In this document: piece after piece, positions 22,247 to 33,315 of the stretch
Position numbering within the stretch: the first letter of the stretch is position 1
Layout of the letters: each line of letters opens with the position of its first letter
DNA from: Pinus tabuliformis
Taxonomy: Eukaryota; Streptophyta; Pinopsida; Pinales; Pinaceae
Direction: 5' to 3'
Length of the DNA stretch: 64,000 nt
Assembly (NCBI GenBank): GCA_031772625.1
Contig: CM062810.1
Coordinates: 871,305,650-871,369,649, forward strand
Made by a program: the position numbers and the translations under genes
The notes under the pieces: generated by a model
Seen by the model: the letters and a program-made list of their open reading frames with translations, nothing else
Told to the model about the DNA's origin: nothing
Database searches by the model: none

Positions 22247-23490
22247 AGATCTAAAATCCAGTTTAGAGATTCACTAACTTCCTCTATCGAAGTTGTACTT
22301 GAAGAACACACATCCCCAATAGAAGGAGTAGCTTTCCTCTCTTCAACAAGAGAACAACTTCTAGGACAAGAACTAGAGGTTCCTCATGAAGAAGAACAAG
22401 GAAAAAGTTATTTTAACATACCATCAATAGAGGAACCAAAAGAAGAGCTAGATAATCCTATCATAGTACCTTATATTAGCTCTAAGGAATCTACAATGGT
22501 GGGGGAAGGAGAAGGACAAGTACATAATGTAAAGGGTGAACTCAGGATTGGAGGTGGACGAGGAAGAGGAGGAAATAAAGGAGGAGGTGGAGGTGGAGGT
22601 GGTAGAGGTGGTAGGGGAGAACCAAATCCTTATGGACTTCCCATCTTTGGTGAAGATACCAAAGCCACAATGAAGAAAATATCACCTTCAATCTTCCCTA
22701 ATTTCCATGGTTTAAGACATGAGGACCCTGAAACATTTCCTTTTGAGTTTGAAGTTCTATGTAGAACCTATGACTACTTACTTGATCCTCAAAAATTGAA
22801 ATTATTCCAAGCAACTCTTAAAGATGGAGCACATAAATGGTTTATGGGAATAGGAAAAAATACTATTAGAACATGGGAAGAAATGAAAAATATGTTCTTA
22901 GAAAAAGACAAGGATTATTATATGCCCCATAATCTTGAAGATGAAGTCTTCAATATGATGCAAAAAGAGGATGAAAGCCTTAAAGATTTAGTTGAAAGAT
23001 TTTATTACAACATAAAAAGGGCTAATATGTACAATTTGGATGATGAAACACTGAAAGATATTTTGTTAAAATCCATCAGAGATGAAGGGATTTATATTCT
23101 TAATTTAATGGTCAAGGGAGATGTTTCACAACTTTGATTTGAAGAAATACGTGATTTGGTAAACATATTTCAAGGGGTAAGGTTAGAACTAGAAAAAATA
23201 TGAGAAAGCATGTGATATCCAAAATTAATAAATATAAAATTGGAACAGTAAGTAGAGCTTAAATAAGCAGTTTTATGATAATTTCAAAACAGATATCCTA
23301 GGGAGTCTTAGTAAACAACTAGATACTCTTAAGATACAAAACAAGCTAAAAGCTGAGAATTTTGCATTATCTATTTTCTATCCTAAGTGTAGGAATAACA
23401 TGCCTTAAGAGAATGTCCCCTTGATAGTATAGAAATTTGTGTCATATGTGTTGAAAATCATAACATGAAGGAATTTCCTTTCAATACCTA
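22247..23490 (+). pseudogene. G1 gag: capsid domain and zinc knuckles
   Basis: A frame open from the element B junction through 23137 (about 297 codons) has an acidic region, a Gly/Arg-rich patch ('GGGRGRGGNKGG', about 22548-22610), then a plant gypsy capsid domain: 'FPNFHGLRHEDPETFPFEFE', 'LKLFQATLKDGAHKWF', 'TIRTWEEMKNMFLEKDKDYY', 'DESLKDLVERFYYNIKRANM'. After the stop at 23137 the frame continues in pieces to a tandem knuckle region near 23370-23490 ('FYPKCRNNMP', 'ICVICVENHNMKEF', last Cys replaced by Phe). Open for so long in an old element, this is the best-kept part of G1. Confidence 0.82.
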
Positions 23491-23604
23491 GTCTTAAAGT
23501 TGTTTTTCAAGACGAAGCTAGAACAAGCCAAGACGAATCTCTTTGTTTTATTACTAGAAGACCATGGAAAAATCAACAATCAAATATGACTCAAGGTTTC
23601 CATT

Positions 23605-24362
23605 AGGGTAATTTTGAGGTCTAAAATGAGCCTCCTAAGAAAATTGTACAACCAAAATAAACTTTATAAGAACCAATAGGATTCAAGATGATGATGTTTT
23701 TTTTTTCTAGTTAAGACTAACCTAAGTACCCATGGGGGATTTGAACCGGTGACCTATCACAAAGAGTGCCTTAACAGTTCACCCATTCACTGTCAATCCA
23801 AATCCCCGTGGGCTTCAAGATGATGATGTTAGCCATGGGGGATGATTCACCATTTTTGGAGTAAAAAAGTAAAAAGATGAAAAAACAATAAAATAATAAA
23901 ACTACTTTTCAACTCTTATTTTCAACTTATCTCCCTAATGTTTTATTCAAATTTTGAGCGGGAGTACTCATCAGATGCAAAATTTAATTCCTCATCAAAG
24001 AAGTACCCATGTTTCATACATTCGATGGACCCAGCCCCACTAAAAATGAGAAATACATGAAAAAATGTGATTGGAATCACATTTTTCATGTATTTCTCAT
24101 TTTTCATACATCAAAGCCCATCAAAAGTATGAAAACCAGGTACTTCTTCAATGAGGAATCAAATTATGCATCCAATGAGTGTTTCTGCTCAAAATTTGAG
24201 TAAACCCATAGGGAGATAATTTGAAAATATGAGTTGCATTTTTCTCTTTTCTTTCTTCCCTTGAAAATTTGATGATGTAATGTAATATTATTTTATTATT
24301 TCCATTATAATTTTATAATTTCCTTAGTAGGCCCGTTTTAGACCTCAAAACTCCCCTAATGA
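23605..24362. mobile_element. Foldback / long-TIR element in G1 gag
   Basis: The centre (about 24043-24104) is a near-perfect hairpin: 'atgagaaatacatg' through 'aatcacattttt' back to 'catgtatttctcat'. Outward, 'caaattttgag', 'gcaaaatttaattcctcat' and 'tatctccct' recur inverted on the right (24125-24225). The tips 'ttttgaggtctaaaa' (23615-23630) and 'ttttagacctcaaaa' (24336-24350) are also inverted copies. G1 reading frame is recognisable on both sides, so the element is an insertion. The left arm is longer because a SINE sits in it. It has no coding capacity. Exact ends are uncertain by about 10 bp. Confidence 0.75.
23697..23813 (-). mobile_element. tRNA-derived SINE with 15-17 bp target duplication
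   Basis: On the minus strand this 117-bp sequence has a tRNA-like promoter: A-box-like 'gggtgaactgttaagg' (23769-23784) and B box 'ggttcaaatcc' (23737-23747), a perfect match to GWTCRANNC. It ends in a run of ten A. It is flanked by 'ttcaagatgatgatg' at 23682-23696 and 23814-23828, two identical direct repeats of the kind left by LINE-type integration. RNA polymerase III promoter boxes, A tail and duplication together identify a SINE. It is inserted in the left arm of a foldback element. Confidence 0.88.
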
Positions 24363-25063
24363 ATACTCAATCATATGCACAACCGCATAATAATTCAACT
24401 GCACACATGCCATGGAAAGCTTGGCCCCCACAATATAAAAATTCATCTTGGGCATAAGGTTGGAAAAATCCTTATGGAAAATATCATTAATATCCTCAAT
24501 TCCAACAACCATATCCTTATTTTGCACCACAATATTATCTTCCTCAACCAACTCAAACTTCTCAATTTTAAAATCCAAATCAACGACCTTCATTTCCATT
24601 TCCTCAGAAACCCAGTCGAATACCTACCAAACCACTTCCAAATCCAAAAACTAAAAATCAACAAGCTATTTATAATGTTGAAGGAATTTTTTCAAAGCTT
24701 GTATGATTTTACCATTAAGTCTACATGATGTTCAACTTTGATCTGTTCGGGTTTTGCAAAAGAAGTCACCAACAACTGCCATCAAAAAATATAAAGAGGA
24801 TGAAGTTTATGAGAAAGATGAAAATATTGATCAATAAAATATTTATCTAAATGAATATGTTCCAAAGCCATCAAAAAATTAGCAAATAAAGAAAGCTCCT
24901 ATATTTCCTCTAGTAAAACAACCTTTTGTTTCTTTGCAAGATCCACTTTTTCCTGGAAGGCCCAAAATTGATAAAGGAATAGAAAGGAAAATTATTTTAC
25001 CAGATTACCATAGGCTAGAAGAACTTAAGAATGTTTTCATTAAAATTACTTTATTATTTACAT
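24363..25063 (+). pseudogene. G1 gag tail and gag-protease linker, degenerate
   Basis: In the frame starting ATG AAT ACT at 24360 the product is Pro/Tyr/Gln-rich ('HMPWKAWPPQYKNSSW', 'YPQFQQPYPYFAPQYY'), a composition common in gag linkers. Its stops at about 24454, 24487 and 24568 are TAA amid CAA codons. Further on come 'PFVSLQDPLFPGRPKIDKG' and 'DYHRLEELKNVFIKITLL' (to 25060), which in this family precede the protease. Frame changes lie near 24700-24780. A different longer ORF over this region is not the coding frame. Confidence 0.68.
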
Positions 25064-27262
25064 TGTTGTTGTGGTATAGATGAAAAAGAGGAAGAAAAGG
25101 ATGGGAATTGATGCAAAGGGCTAGACACAACACATAATCGTAAGAAACAATATCCAACATAAATATGGAAGAGTAAGGAGATGAAATGCAGAAAAAGTGG
25201 AGCATGAATTAAGGTCTCAAACTCTATGCCTCATGAATACATTTGTCACCAAACAACAATAACTAAATTTGTGCACATAAAGGTACTATAGGCTATTAAA
25301 TAACACAGGTAAATATGTAAGTAACACAGGTACTTTTTACTACTTAGCAACAAACATAAAACCATAAGGAGAGTGATACCAACAACTTCATTACACTATT
25401 CTAGAGGAGGAAAGGTATACAAGAAGTGATATACAAAGGGGAAACATACTATGCATTGCTCTAATTTGAATCAAAAAAAAAAAAATCATTAATCCTTGAA
25501 TATGGATTCCAAATCACCATTCCATTACATTTAGCAATTGTATCAGCCCAAGGACCTCATGAACAAGAAAATTGAACCAAAGTGGAACCATAGAATTTCG
25601 TCCTCTTGGGTGCAGAATTCCATAACCTATATTAAGTGTCTCTTCCCCCTTTTTATAAGGAGAGGGGGAGATTTGAAAGTAGTTACAAAATATATCAGCC
25701 GAGCTCCAGCTTTCTGATCAACTAGATGTCTTGGTGTGCGAAGGTCTATCGCCCAAATCATTACAAAGGATTTGATTCCTTTCTTTAAAATATAGAAATT
25801 ACATAATAAAATAAATAGGAAAACTGATGATGGTTGTGGAAAATATTCCCTGCCATTCTTGTGAGGGCCTCTACTCAGGCCACATCTCTACCACAATGTT
25901 CCCCTTTAGTTATTCAGCTGGTTCACATGTTGCTTTTCCCTTAACAACTTGAATTTCCCACTTCCTGGAGCTGGGATTGATCAGTTGTGGTGGCCTTAGT
26001 GGTGTCGCAAAAAGGCATATGCGAACTCATCCATCTCATAACTCTTTGTATTACACTATCAGAGCCCAATGTGTCTTGTATTATTACAATAGTGTTATAT
26101 CAAAGATTTTACTCATCATGACTTTTATTCTTAAAGACATTACGAAAGAAAATTTCTGATGTCCTTGTCCCCTTTTTTCTAACCCCTTCCTATTTTCCTC
26201 CATGGGATTGGGTGCAGTGACTAGAGGCTTAACCTTATGGTGCTAGGTAATTTTGTTCCTTATCGGGGGCCATTTTTCTTTTGTTAAGAGCTTAACACCC
26301 TTGGTTCTATAAGTTCTTCTCGACCATGTGCCAGTCTTAATATCGAAGCCCCCTTATAAAAAAAAATTAACTATCAAGTGTTACAAAGTGCCCACATCCT
26401 CAACATTTGATATGTGATCTCTGATATGATGTCATAACTTCCATGTTGCACCTCATGATTGGTGACGCATGTCACCCAGATTTTCCCCCTTAGGCCCCCT
26501 CAAAGTGCCAAAACTTCCTACCACATGTCCTTTTGTACTACCATGTCATGCTGACGTCAGATGCCACTGTAGCTTTATCAAAACCAATCATATGCCACCA
26601 TGTGTCCTACTAGAGGAAAGAGAAAAGGGCCCACCAACCTTTGGTTTTGCAATGAAATCCTTTTTTAATCCTTTATTGGCATTCTCGATAGTTTTTAACG
26701 CTATCGGTGCTTCACCCATATCACAATTTTTTAAAGGTTGTCACCTGAAGAAGTTTTGATTCTTCGATTGTCGATATGCCTGATGTATCGATGCTCCGAT
26801 ATTGAGGACCTCTGATATGTTATTCCGAATATGCCTAATGTGACGATGCTCTGATGTTAAGGACCTCCAATATGTGATCCACAATATGCCTGATGCTCCG
26901 ATGTGTGATCAATGATATGCCTAATGCTTCGCTGTGGAATTACCGATATGCCTGATGCTCCAATGTATGATCACCGATATACCTAATGTCACTGGACCTC
27001 CAATATGTGATCTCCAATATATCGGACCTCTGATATTACTTCTTAAGGCTTCAATCCATGAACTTCAATAGACCATATCTTTTGATCAAGGAGTCCATTC
27101 TTGGACTTCCACATATCATTGGAAAGTTTGTTCAGAGCACATTCCAATGGGGATGCTCTGGTGTAGGCTTTGAGTCCTTTGGTGGCTTGGAAGAGGAATG
27201 AAAATATTCTCATTTATTCTTTGGAGAGTTGAAAAAACATTTTGCATTAAGTGACAACAGAA
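25064..27262. mobile_element. Insert J: unclassified 2.2-kb insertion in G1
   Basis: G1's frame stops at '...FIKITLLFT' near 25060 and resumes at 'EVVKEIAIFTETIRET' from 27260, so about 2.2 kb is foreign. Its ends read TGTTGT (25064) and ACAACA (27254-27259), an LTR-like short inverted repeat, which would suit a solo LTR. I see no convincing 5-bp target duplication. It has no coding similarity and contains a T/G-rich tandem repeat block near its right end. Classification and ends are tentative. Confidence 0.5.
26773..27040. repeat. Degenerate tandem repeats based on ATATGCCTGATG
   Basis: The word 'tatgcctgatg' or a one- or two-base variant occurs at about 26775, 26830, 26886, 26918, 26948 and 26979. 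The last four are 30-32 bp apart and the first three about 55 bp apart. Intervening words 'gatgctcc', 'gacctcc' and 'gatatgtgat' are shared. The style resembles the GATC-rich block in element A's LTR. Confidence 0.75.
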
Positions 27263-28011
27263 GTTGTAAAGGAAATAGCAATATTTACAGAAACTATTAG
27301 GGAGACATGAATTAGAAAACCAATAAAAAAATTAAAAGATATTAAAAAGATTCAATTGGTATGAAAAACTGTTGATATCCTAATGGGAAAACCTATTGTT
27401 CAATAATATCTAGATCTTGGAGTCCCATTGTGAAAATTCATGTTAATGGTATTGGGATTCCAAGCACTTGGATTGATCTAGGAAAAACCATTAATATCAT
27501 GAGTAAATGACTAATGGAGCAACTTAAGCTTCGTAATCTTCAACATACTCTTACATTTATAAAATTAGAAGAGAGATCTGTTATCAAGCTAAATGTATTA
27601 GAAGATGTGTTTGCTTCTTTAGATTCTTGAGAATATCTTGTAGATTTCATGATTTTAACCCCCAAGAATAATTTAGGAGGTCATCCATCTATCCTTGGTA
27701 GACCTTGGATAGATACATCTGATGCACTCATAAGTTGTAGATATGGTGATATGTATATCTCTAATAGAATTTCCACTAAGAAATTTACATTGTATCCTCA
27801 TGCAAAAACAATAACTTAGGTATAAAGTGATATTTGGATAGATGAGGATAATGAAGACTTTAATGATTTGCAACTAGTTTATACTCTTTCACAATTAGAT
27901 GAAGAAGATCAACTGATAAAACTAATGAATAATAATCATTCTTATTCATACTATGAGAAAGATCAATGCTTCCAATAACAATGCAATATTGAATATTTAT
28001 CATCTCACCAA
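27263..28011 (+). pseudogene. G1 aspartic protease region, degenerate
   Basis: Translation with frame changes gives 'AIFTETIRET*IRKPIKKL', then 'SPIVKIHVNGIGIPSTWIDLG' (the loop normally holding the catalytic D-S/T-G, here weakly preserved as IDLG), 'LRNLQHTLTFIKLEERSVI' and the end motif 'VDFMILTPKNNLGGHPSILG' followed by 'RPWIDTSDALISC'. The I-L-G-R-P-W stretch is typical of gypsy proteases just before RT. Element C is inserted directly after, in the linker to RT. Confidence 0.75.
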
Positions 28012-28016
28012 ATGGA

Positions 28017-28626
28017 TGTTAGAAAATTATATATTACGGAGCAATGGAACACATAAAATATTGCAAAAATATAAACACAGAAAACACACCAAACAAGAGA
28101 GACACAGTTATACGTGGTTCACCCAGTTTGGGCTACGTCCACCCCGAACAGCCAGTCCTTCATTTCTATTATCCAGCAAAATGAAGAGACACAACCTACA
28201 GCAAATCCGCTGTAATATCCTCTGTTTTCTCTCACAGTCTCACCTCTCTGTTTCACGCTCACAGAATACACATCTATCACACAGCCTAAAATACAATACC
28301 CTCATACAAAGAGAGGGGTTGCCTTCTAGGGCAAAAAACCCTAAACTAAACATAAGTTCTACCGTCAGATCATCCGCCTAATGAACGGCCGAGATTGACT
28401 AGAAATTACTATACTTTTACAAGGCAATTTTACAGCTGTTTTTAGCTTCGGGGGTGTTGCCCCCGAAACCCCCCGCCAGGGGGGGCTCCCAAAGGTCGCA
28501 GCTGCCCCCCCTGGACCCCCCCTGCAGCGAATATTTTATGGGCGGCGTTGCCGCCCCCATTTCGAACTGGGGTCCTATGTGGTGATACCTTTGAATATAG
28601 AAGATAATCAGGCTCCACACCCAACA
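28017..28626 (-). repeat. 3' LTR of element C
   Basis: 610 bp, plus-strand TGTTAGAAAA...CCCAACA. Contains the G/C-run block at 28446-28556. Confidence 0.95.
28446..28556 (-). repeat. G-run cluster in element C LTR (possible G-quadruplex)
   Basis: The minus (transcribed) strand carries G runs of four to seven, for example 'ggggggg', 'ggggggt' and 'gggggt', separated by short spacers. The other LTR has the same block at about 33139-33246 with even longer runs. The block also contains inverted GC-rich pairs such as 'gggggcgg' and 'ccgccc'. It lies in the promoter-side half of the LTR. Confidence 0.8.
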
Positions 28627-28722
28627 ATCTCCCACTTGGAGACTGATTGTATTAACTCCACCGCTGCTCCATTTGCTGGATAATGACTCCTCTTTGGACC
28701 TGGCTGTTTCTCATCTTCATCG

Positions 28723-30494
28723 TCATCCTTGAAGACCAACTGAAACTGAGCATATTCTCAGTTTCTCCCTGGTTACAACTTTTGTTAGCATATCTGCAGG
28801 ATTCTGGCTAGTGTGTATCTTTTCCAGCTTCAACTCTCCATCTTCCAACACTGATCGTATGAAATGATACTTGAGCTGTATGTGTTTAGTCCTGGAATGA
28901 AATGCTGAGTTCTTTGCAAGATGAACGGCACTTTGGCTATCACTGTATAACGTGCCCATATCATGCTCCTTACCCAATTCACCAATAAACCTTTGTAACC
29001 AAATCATTTCTTTACTAGCCTCTGTAGTAGCAACATACTCTGCTTCTGTTGTTGAAAGTGCAACAACACTTTGGATTTTTGAAACCCAACTGACAGTTGT
29101 TCCTCCAACAGTAAATACATATCCTGTAGTGCTCCTCCTGTTATCTCTGTCACCTGCCATATCTGCATCAACATATCCTTGTAGGCAGATGTTTGAACCA
29201 CTAAGCATAATGCTTGATTTGTGGTACCTTTCAAATATCTGAGAATCCATTTCATTGCCATCCAATGTTCCTTTCCTGGATTGTTCATGTACCTGCTTAC
29301 AACTCCCACTGCATGTGCAATATCAGGCCTTGTGCAGACCATTGCATACATTAAGCTTCCAACTGCTGATGCATATGGAACTTTAGACATATAATCCATG
29401 TCTTCTTGGGTCTTTGGGCACATTTCCTTGCTAAGTTTGAAATGGCTAGCAAAAGATGTACTAACTAGTTTTGCATTGTGCATGTTAAATCTTTTCAACA
29501 CCTTTTGTATGTACCCATTCTCAGACAATGTTAATTTACGATTTTTTCTGTCTCAGTTATTCTCATACCAAGGATTTGTTTTGCAGCTCCCAAATCCTTC
29601 ATTGCAAATGAATTTGCCAATTTTCTTTTGAGCACATTTATTTCTTGCATGTTAGATCCTACAACAAGCATGTCATCTACATACAATAACAATATAATAT
29701 AGCTGCCATCATTTCGCTTTTTCAAATAAACACAATGATCAGAGTGACATGTAGTATAACCTTGTTCAGACATAAACTTGTCAAATTTTAGATACCACTA
29801 CCTTGGAGCCTGTTTTAAGCCATACAAGCTCTTCTTCAACCTGCACACTAGTTTGTCCTTCCCTTTCACCTCATATCCTTGTGGCTGCTGCATATATATC
29901 TCTTCCTCCAAATCCCCATGGAGAAAGGTTGTCTTTACATCTAACTGCTCAAGATGCAAATCTTCAGCTGCTACAAGACTTAAAATAGTTCTGATTGAAG
30001 TCATTTTAACAACAAGAGAAAATATTTCATCAAAATCAATACCTTTCTTTTGTGCAAACCCCTTCACCACAAGTCTAGCTTTATACCTCTGTTTTCCTCC
30101 ATCTTCTTCCTTCAACCTGTAAACCCATTTATTTTTCAATGTAGTTTTTCCTACAGGCAACCTGACTAAATTCCAAGTCTGGTTATGCATTAAGGAGTCC
30201 ATCTCTTCTTCCATGGCTACCTCCCACTTCTTCCTGCTTTCAACCTGCATTTCTTCTTCATAACATTCAGGTTCACCAGAATCAGTCAACAATAAATAAT
30301 ATAATGAAGGAGAGTATCATTCAGGGGGTCTACTTATCCTGGTAGATATTCTAACACCACTTTCAGGTGTTTGGGGTGCTTGTTGTTGTTGTGGTGGTTG
30401 CTATTGTTGTGGTTGTTGATTATTATTATTTTCAGGCACCTTTACTTTTTCAATGATTTCATCAAGAACTATGTATTCCTTGTTTTCCTTTTCC
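28723..30494 (-). pseudogene. Element C RT and RNase H
   Basis: Minus-strand pieces, in order: linker with Gln-rich tract; RT '[20 protein letters not shown]', '[20 protein letters not shown]', '[20 protein letters not shown]' and '[15 protein letters not shown]', then a stop at 29798-29800 (TAG for Gln); catalytic box 'LLLYVDDMLVVGSNM' intact; a frameshift near 29550; '[11 protein letters not shown]'; a frameshift near 29205; and RNase H '[20 protein letters not shown]', '[20 protein letters not shown]', 'QNPADMLTK'. All catalytic residues I can recognise are still present, so only stops and two single-base shifts separate it from a working frame. Confidence 0.9.
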
Positions 30495-31258
30495 TATTTC
30501 TTTTCCTGCAACTGATTCTTATACAAGACATTTTCATTGAATATTACATCTCTGCTCCTAATGATTTTGTGATTTTCGTAATCATATAAGCGATAACCAA
30601 AATCATTAACACCATATCCAATAAAGGTACATTTCTTTGACTTTGCCTCAAGCTTTGTTCTATTTTCTTTATCAATATGGACAAAGGCCTCACAACCAAA
30701 AGGCTTTAAAATAGAGTAGTTTAGCTTTTTACCTGTCCATGCTTCCTCTAGAACACCACCATCCAAGGAACTTGAAGGCCCTCTGTTTATTAGATAAACA
30801 GCAGTATCTACAACATCTACCCAAAATTGTAAAGGCAATCCTGCATGCAATCTCATGCACCTTGCACGCTCCATGATTGTTCTGTTCATCCTTTCTGACA
30901 CACCATTTTCTTGTGGTGTTCATGGAACTGTCTTCTCTCTGCGAATTCCATGCTCTAAACAGTACCTATCAAACTCTTTGCTGCAATATTCACCTCCATT
31001 GTCTGATCTAAGACACTTCAATTTCTTTCCTGTCTCAATCTCAACCAAAGCTTTCCATTTCTTGAAAGTATCAAATACATCAAATTTATTCTTAATACAA
31101 TAAATCTAAGTTTTTCTAGTTGCATCATCAATAAAAGTAACATAATAACGAGAGCCACTGAGAGATGATACCTGAGCAGGTCCCCATACGTCTGTATGCA
31201 CAAGCTCTAATTTTTCGTTCTTCTTTTCTTTCCCAACTCTGAGAAATCTGACTCTCTT
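30494..31258 (-). pseudogene. Element C integrase
   Basis: From 31258 down the minus strand reads the integrase core: 'IYCIKNKFDVFDTFKKW', 'GKKLKCLRSDNGGEYCSKEF' with the DNGGEY stretch intact, 'TPQENGVSERMNRTIMERAR' and the tail 'LKPFGCEAFVHI' / 'KCTFIGYGVNDFGYRLYD'. Stops at 31106-31108 (TAG), 30920-30922 (TGA) and 30494-30496 (TAG) each replace a codon that a single C-to-T or G-to-A change explains. Confidence 0.88.
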
Positions 31259-32629
31259 CTATTTTCCATAAATGCAGTTCTCACAGAAGTCCAAATCAAC
31301 ATTCTTCAAACCCGGCAAAAAATTCCTTGAGTGAAGAATCTTCACCCCCTTTTCACTCATGCGTCTGAGCCTATGATGCCATAATGCTGCATCTGCTCCT
31401 TTGGAAGTTAAAGCATTAATAGAGTTAGAAATACCATTGCATAAATACAATGTACCAACCTTTTCGCCTTTTGCTATTACCAGGGCTCCTTTAGTGACCT
31501 TCCAAGCTTTATCTGTGAAAGTTGTCACACAACCTTCACCGCCTAACTGCCCTGTTGAAATCAGCTTTTTCTTTAGATCTGGAACATGCCTTACCTCCTT
31601 TAATAGCCATTGGTTTCCATTCTGTTGTTTTACAACAACCTTACCCATTCCAATGATTTTACAGGGTTTATCATCACCCAGACGAACTTGTCCAAAATCT
31701 CCTTGAACATAGTCATGAAAGTATTTCTTATCAGGTGTGGCATGGAATGAAGCCCCTGAATCTACCACCCAGGAATCAGTAATATTTTCGAAAGAAAGAA
31801 TCAAAGCATCTTGTAACACCTCACTTGTCACATTTGCTTCATGATTGTTTTCTTGCTGTGCATCTCCTTCTTTTCCCTTCCGAGATCTACAGTCTTTCTT
31901 TAGGTGTCCTTTCTTTCCACATTTCCAGCACACTATCCCCGATCTGGACTTGGATCTTCCTTTCCTTGATTTACTGCGATATCCTGAGCTCTTTCCTCTT
32001 TCCATTTTTCTTCCTCTAGACTCTGCACTCAAAGCATTTCCCGATGTCTGACCGGAGCTTTTCCGTCGCATTTCCTCGCTAAGGATAGCACCGACAACAT
32101 CATCAAACTTTAAAGTACTAGATCCAGAAACGGAGTTACTAATGGCCATTACCAAACCATTCCAACTTTCTAGTAATGAGCACAAGAATAACAGAGCTCT
32201 AACTTCATCATCAAAGTTTACCCCTACAGAACTTAACTGACTTGTAACTGTATTAAAATCATTTAAATGGTTTGCAACAGATCCACCTTCCGACATATTC
32301 ATATTAAATAATCGTTTCATAAGAAATACCTTGTTTGAGGCCGAGGGTTTTTCATATAGTTTTGACAACGTCTGCATCAAACCCTCTGTCGTGGTTTCCT
32401 TCGAAATGTTGAAGGCGACTGATGCAACAAGGCACAACCGTATTGTTCCGAGTGCCTTTCTATCGAGGAGGTTCCATTCTTTGTCTTTCATACCCATCGG
32501 CATCTTTGTTTTTTCGCCCAATGGTAGGTATAGATCTTTCTAATATAGATAATCTTCCATCTGCATCTTCCACGGCGAGAAGTTTTGGCCGTTAAATTTC
32601 TCGACCCTAAACTTACCATCTTCCGCCAT
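31259..32629 (-). pseudogene. Element C gag-protease frame
   Basis: Starts at ATG 32629 (MAEDGKFRVEKFNGQNF, typical of Tork/Tnt1 gag) and is interrupted at 32540-32542 by TAG where Gln is expected. It is then open for 420 codons to 31259. Gag features are 'LYEKPSASNKVFLMKRLFNM' and the CCHC knuckle 'CWKCGKKGHLKKDC'. The protease loop is 'SWVVDSGASFHATP' with D-S-G intact. The pre-integrase zinc motif ends 'CENCIYGK', followed by TAG for Gln. One readthrough or repair from being continuous, this is the best-preserved pol-side frame in the window. Confidence 0.92.
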
Positions 32630-32690
32630 TGCTCCCACTCAAACCAGGAACCCTTCTTTCCTGCGAGTTTATCAGCCAAATAGACCTTCG

Positions 32691-32702
32691 GCTCTGATAC
32701 CA
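32691..32702 (-). other. Element C primer-binding site
   Basis: Minus-strand 'tggtatcagagc' is a perfect initiator tRNA-Met PBS, two bases from the 5' LTR end (32705). Confidence 0.95.
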
Positions 32703-32704
32703 GT

Positions 32705-33315
32705 TGTTAGAAAATTATATATTACGGAGCAATGGAACACATAAAATATTGCAGAAATATAAACACAAAAAACGCACAAAACAAGAGAGACACGGATATA
32801 CGTGGTTCACCCAGTTTGGGCTACGTCCACCCCGAACAGCCAGTCCTTCCTTTCTATTATCTAGCAAAATGAAGAGACACAACCTACAGCAAATCCGCTG
32901 TAATATCCTCTGTTTTCTCTCACAATCTCACCTCTCTGTTTCACGCTCACAAAATACACATCTATCACACAGCTTCAAATACAATACCCTCATACAAAGA
33001 GAGGGGTTTCCTTCTAGGGAAAAAAACCCTAAACTAAACATAAGTTCTACCATCAGATCATCCACCTAATGAACAACCCAGATTGACTAGAAATTACTAT
33101 ACTTTTACAAGGAAATTTTACAGTTGTTTTTAGCTTCGGGGGTGCTGCCCCGAAACCCCCCGCCAGGGGGGGGCTCCCAAAGGTGGCAGCCGCCCCCCCC
33201 CGGACCCCCCCTGCAGCGAATATTTTACGGGCGGCGTTGCCGCCCCCATTTCGAACTGGGGTCCTATGTGGTGATACCTTTGAATATAGAAGATAATCAG
33301 GCTCCACACCCAACA
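32705..33315 (-). repeat. 5' LTR of element C
   Basis: 611 bp matching 28017-28626; ends CAACA before the duplication ATGGA. Confidence 0.95.

Larger units (their letters stand above)
28017..33315 (-). mobile_element. Element C: complete Ty1/copia (Tork/Tnt1-like) retrotransposon, TSD ATGGA
   Basis: 5299 bp with LTRs at 28017-28626 and 32705-33315 (TGTTAG...CAACA), exact ATGGA duplications at 28012-28016 and 33316-33320, PBS at 32691-32702 and PPT 'aagtgggagat' (minus) at 28627-28637. The minus-strand order gag, protease, integrase, RT, RNase H is copia. LTRs differ at about 30 of 611 positions by my count (about 5%). The gag-pol frame is nearly whole, broken by about eight stops and two frameshifts. 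It interrupts G1 between protease and RT. Confidence 0.96.

Noticed and set aside
23737..23784. Possible tRNA gene (A- and B-box-like sequences)
   Set aside because: Cannot fold into a full cloverleaf, ends in an A run and has target duplications, so it is a SINE.
24375..24728. 117-codon plus-strand ORF over the G1 gag tail
   Set aside because: The neighbouring frame, despite three TAA stops, encodes the Pro/Tyr/Gln-rich gag linker that fits G1; the longer ORF is an out-of-frame shadow.
25064..27259. Insert J as a solo LTR with TGTTGT...ACAACA ends
   Set aside because: Kept only as an unclassified insert because no 5-bp target duplication fits at either candidate boundary.
27953..28381. 142-codon plus-strand ORF repeated at 32704-33069
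   Set aside because: Lies mostly in the LTRs of element C, antisense to the element; no motif.
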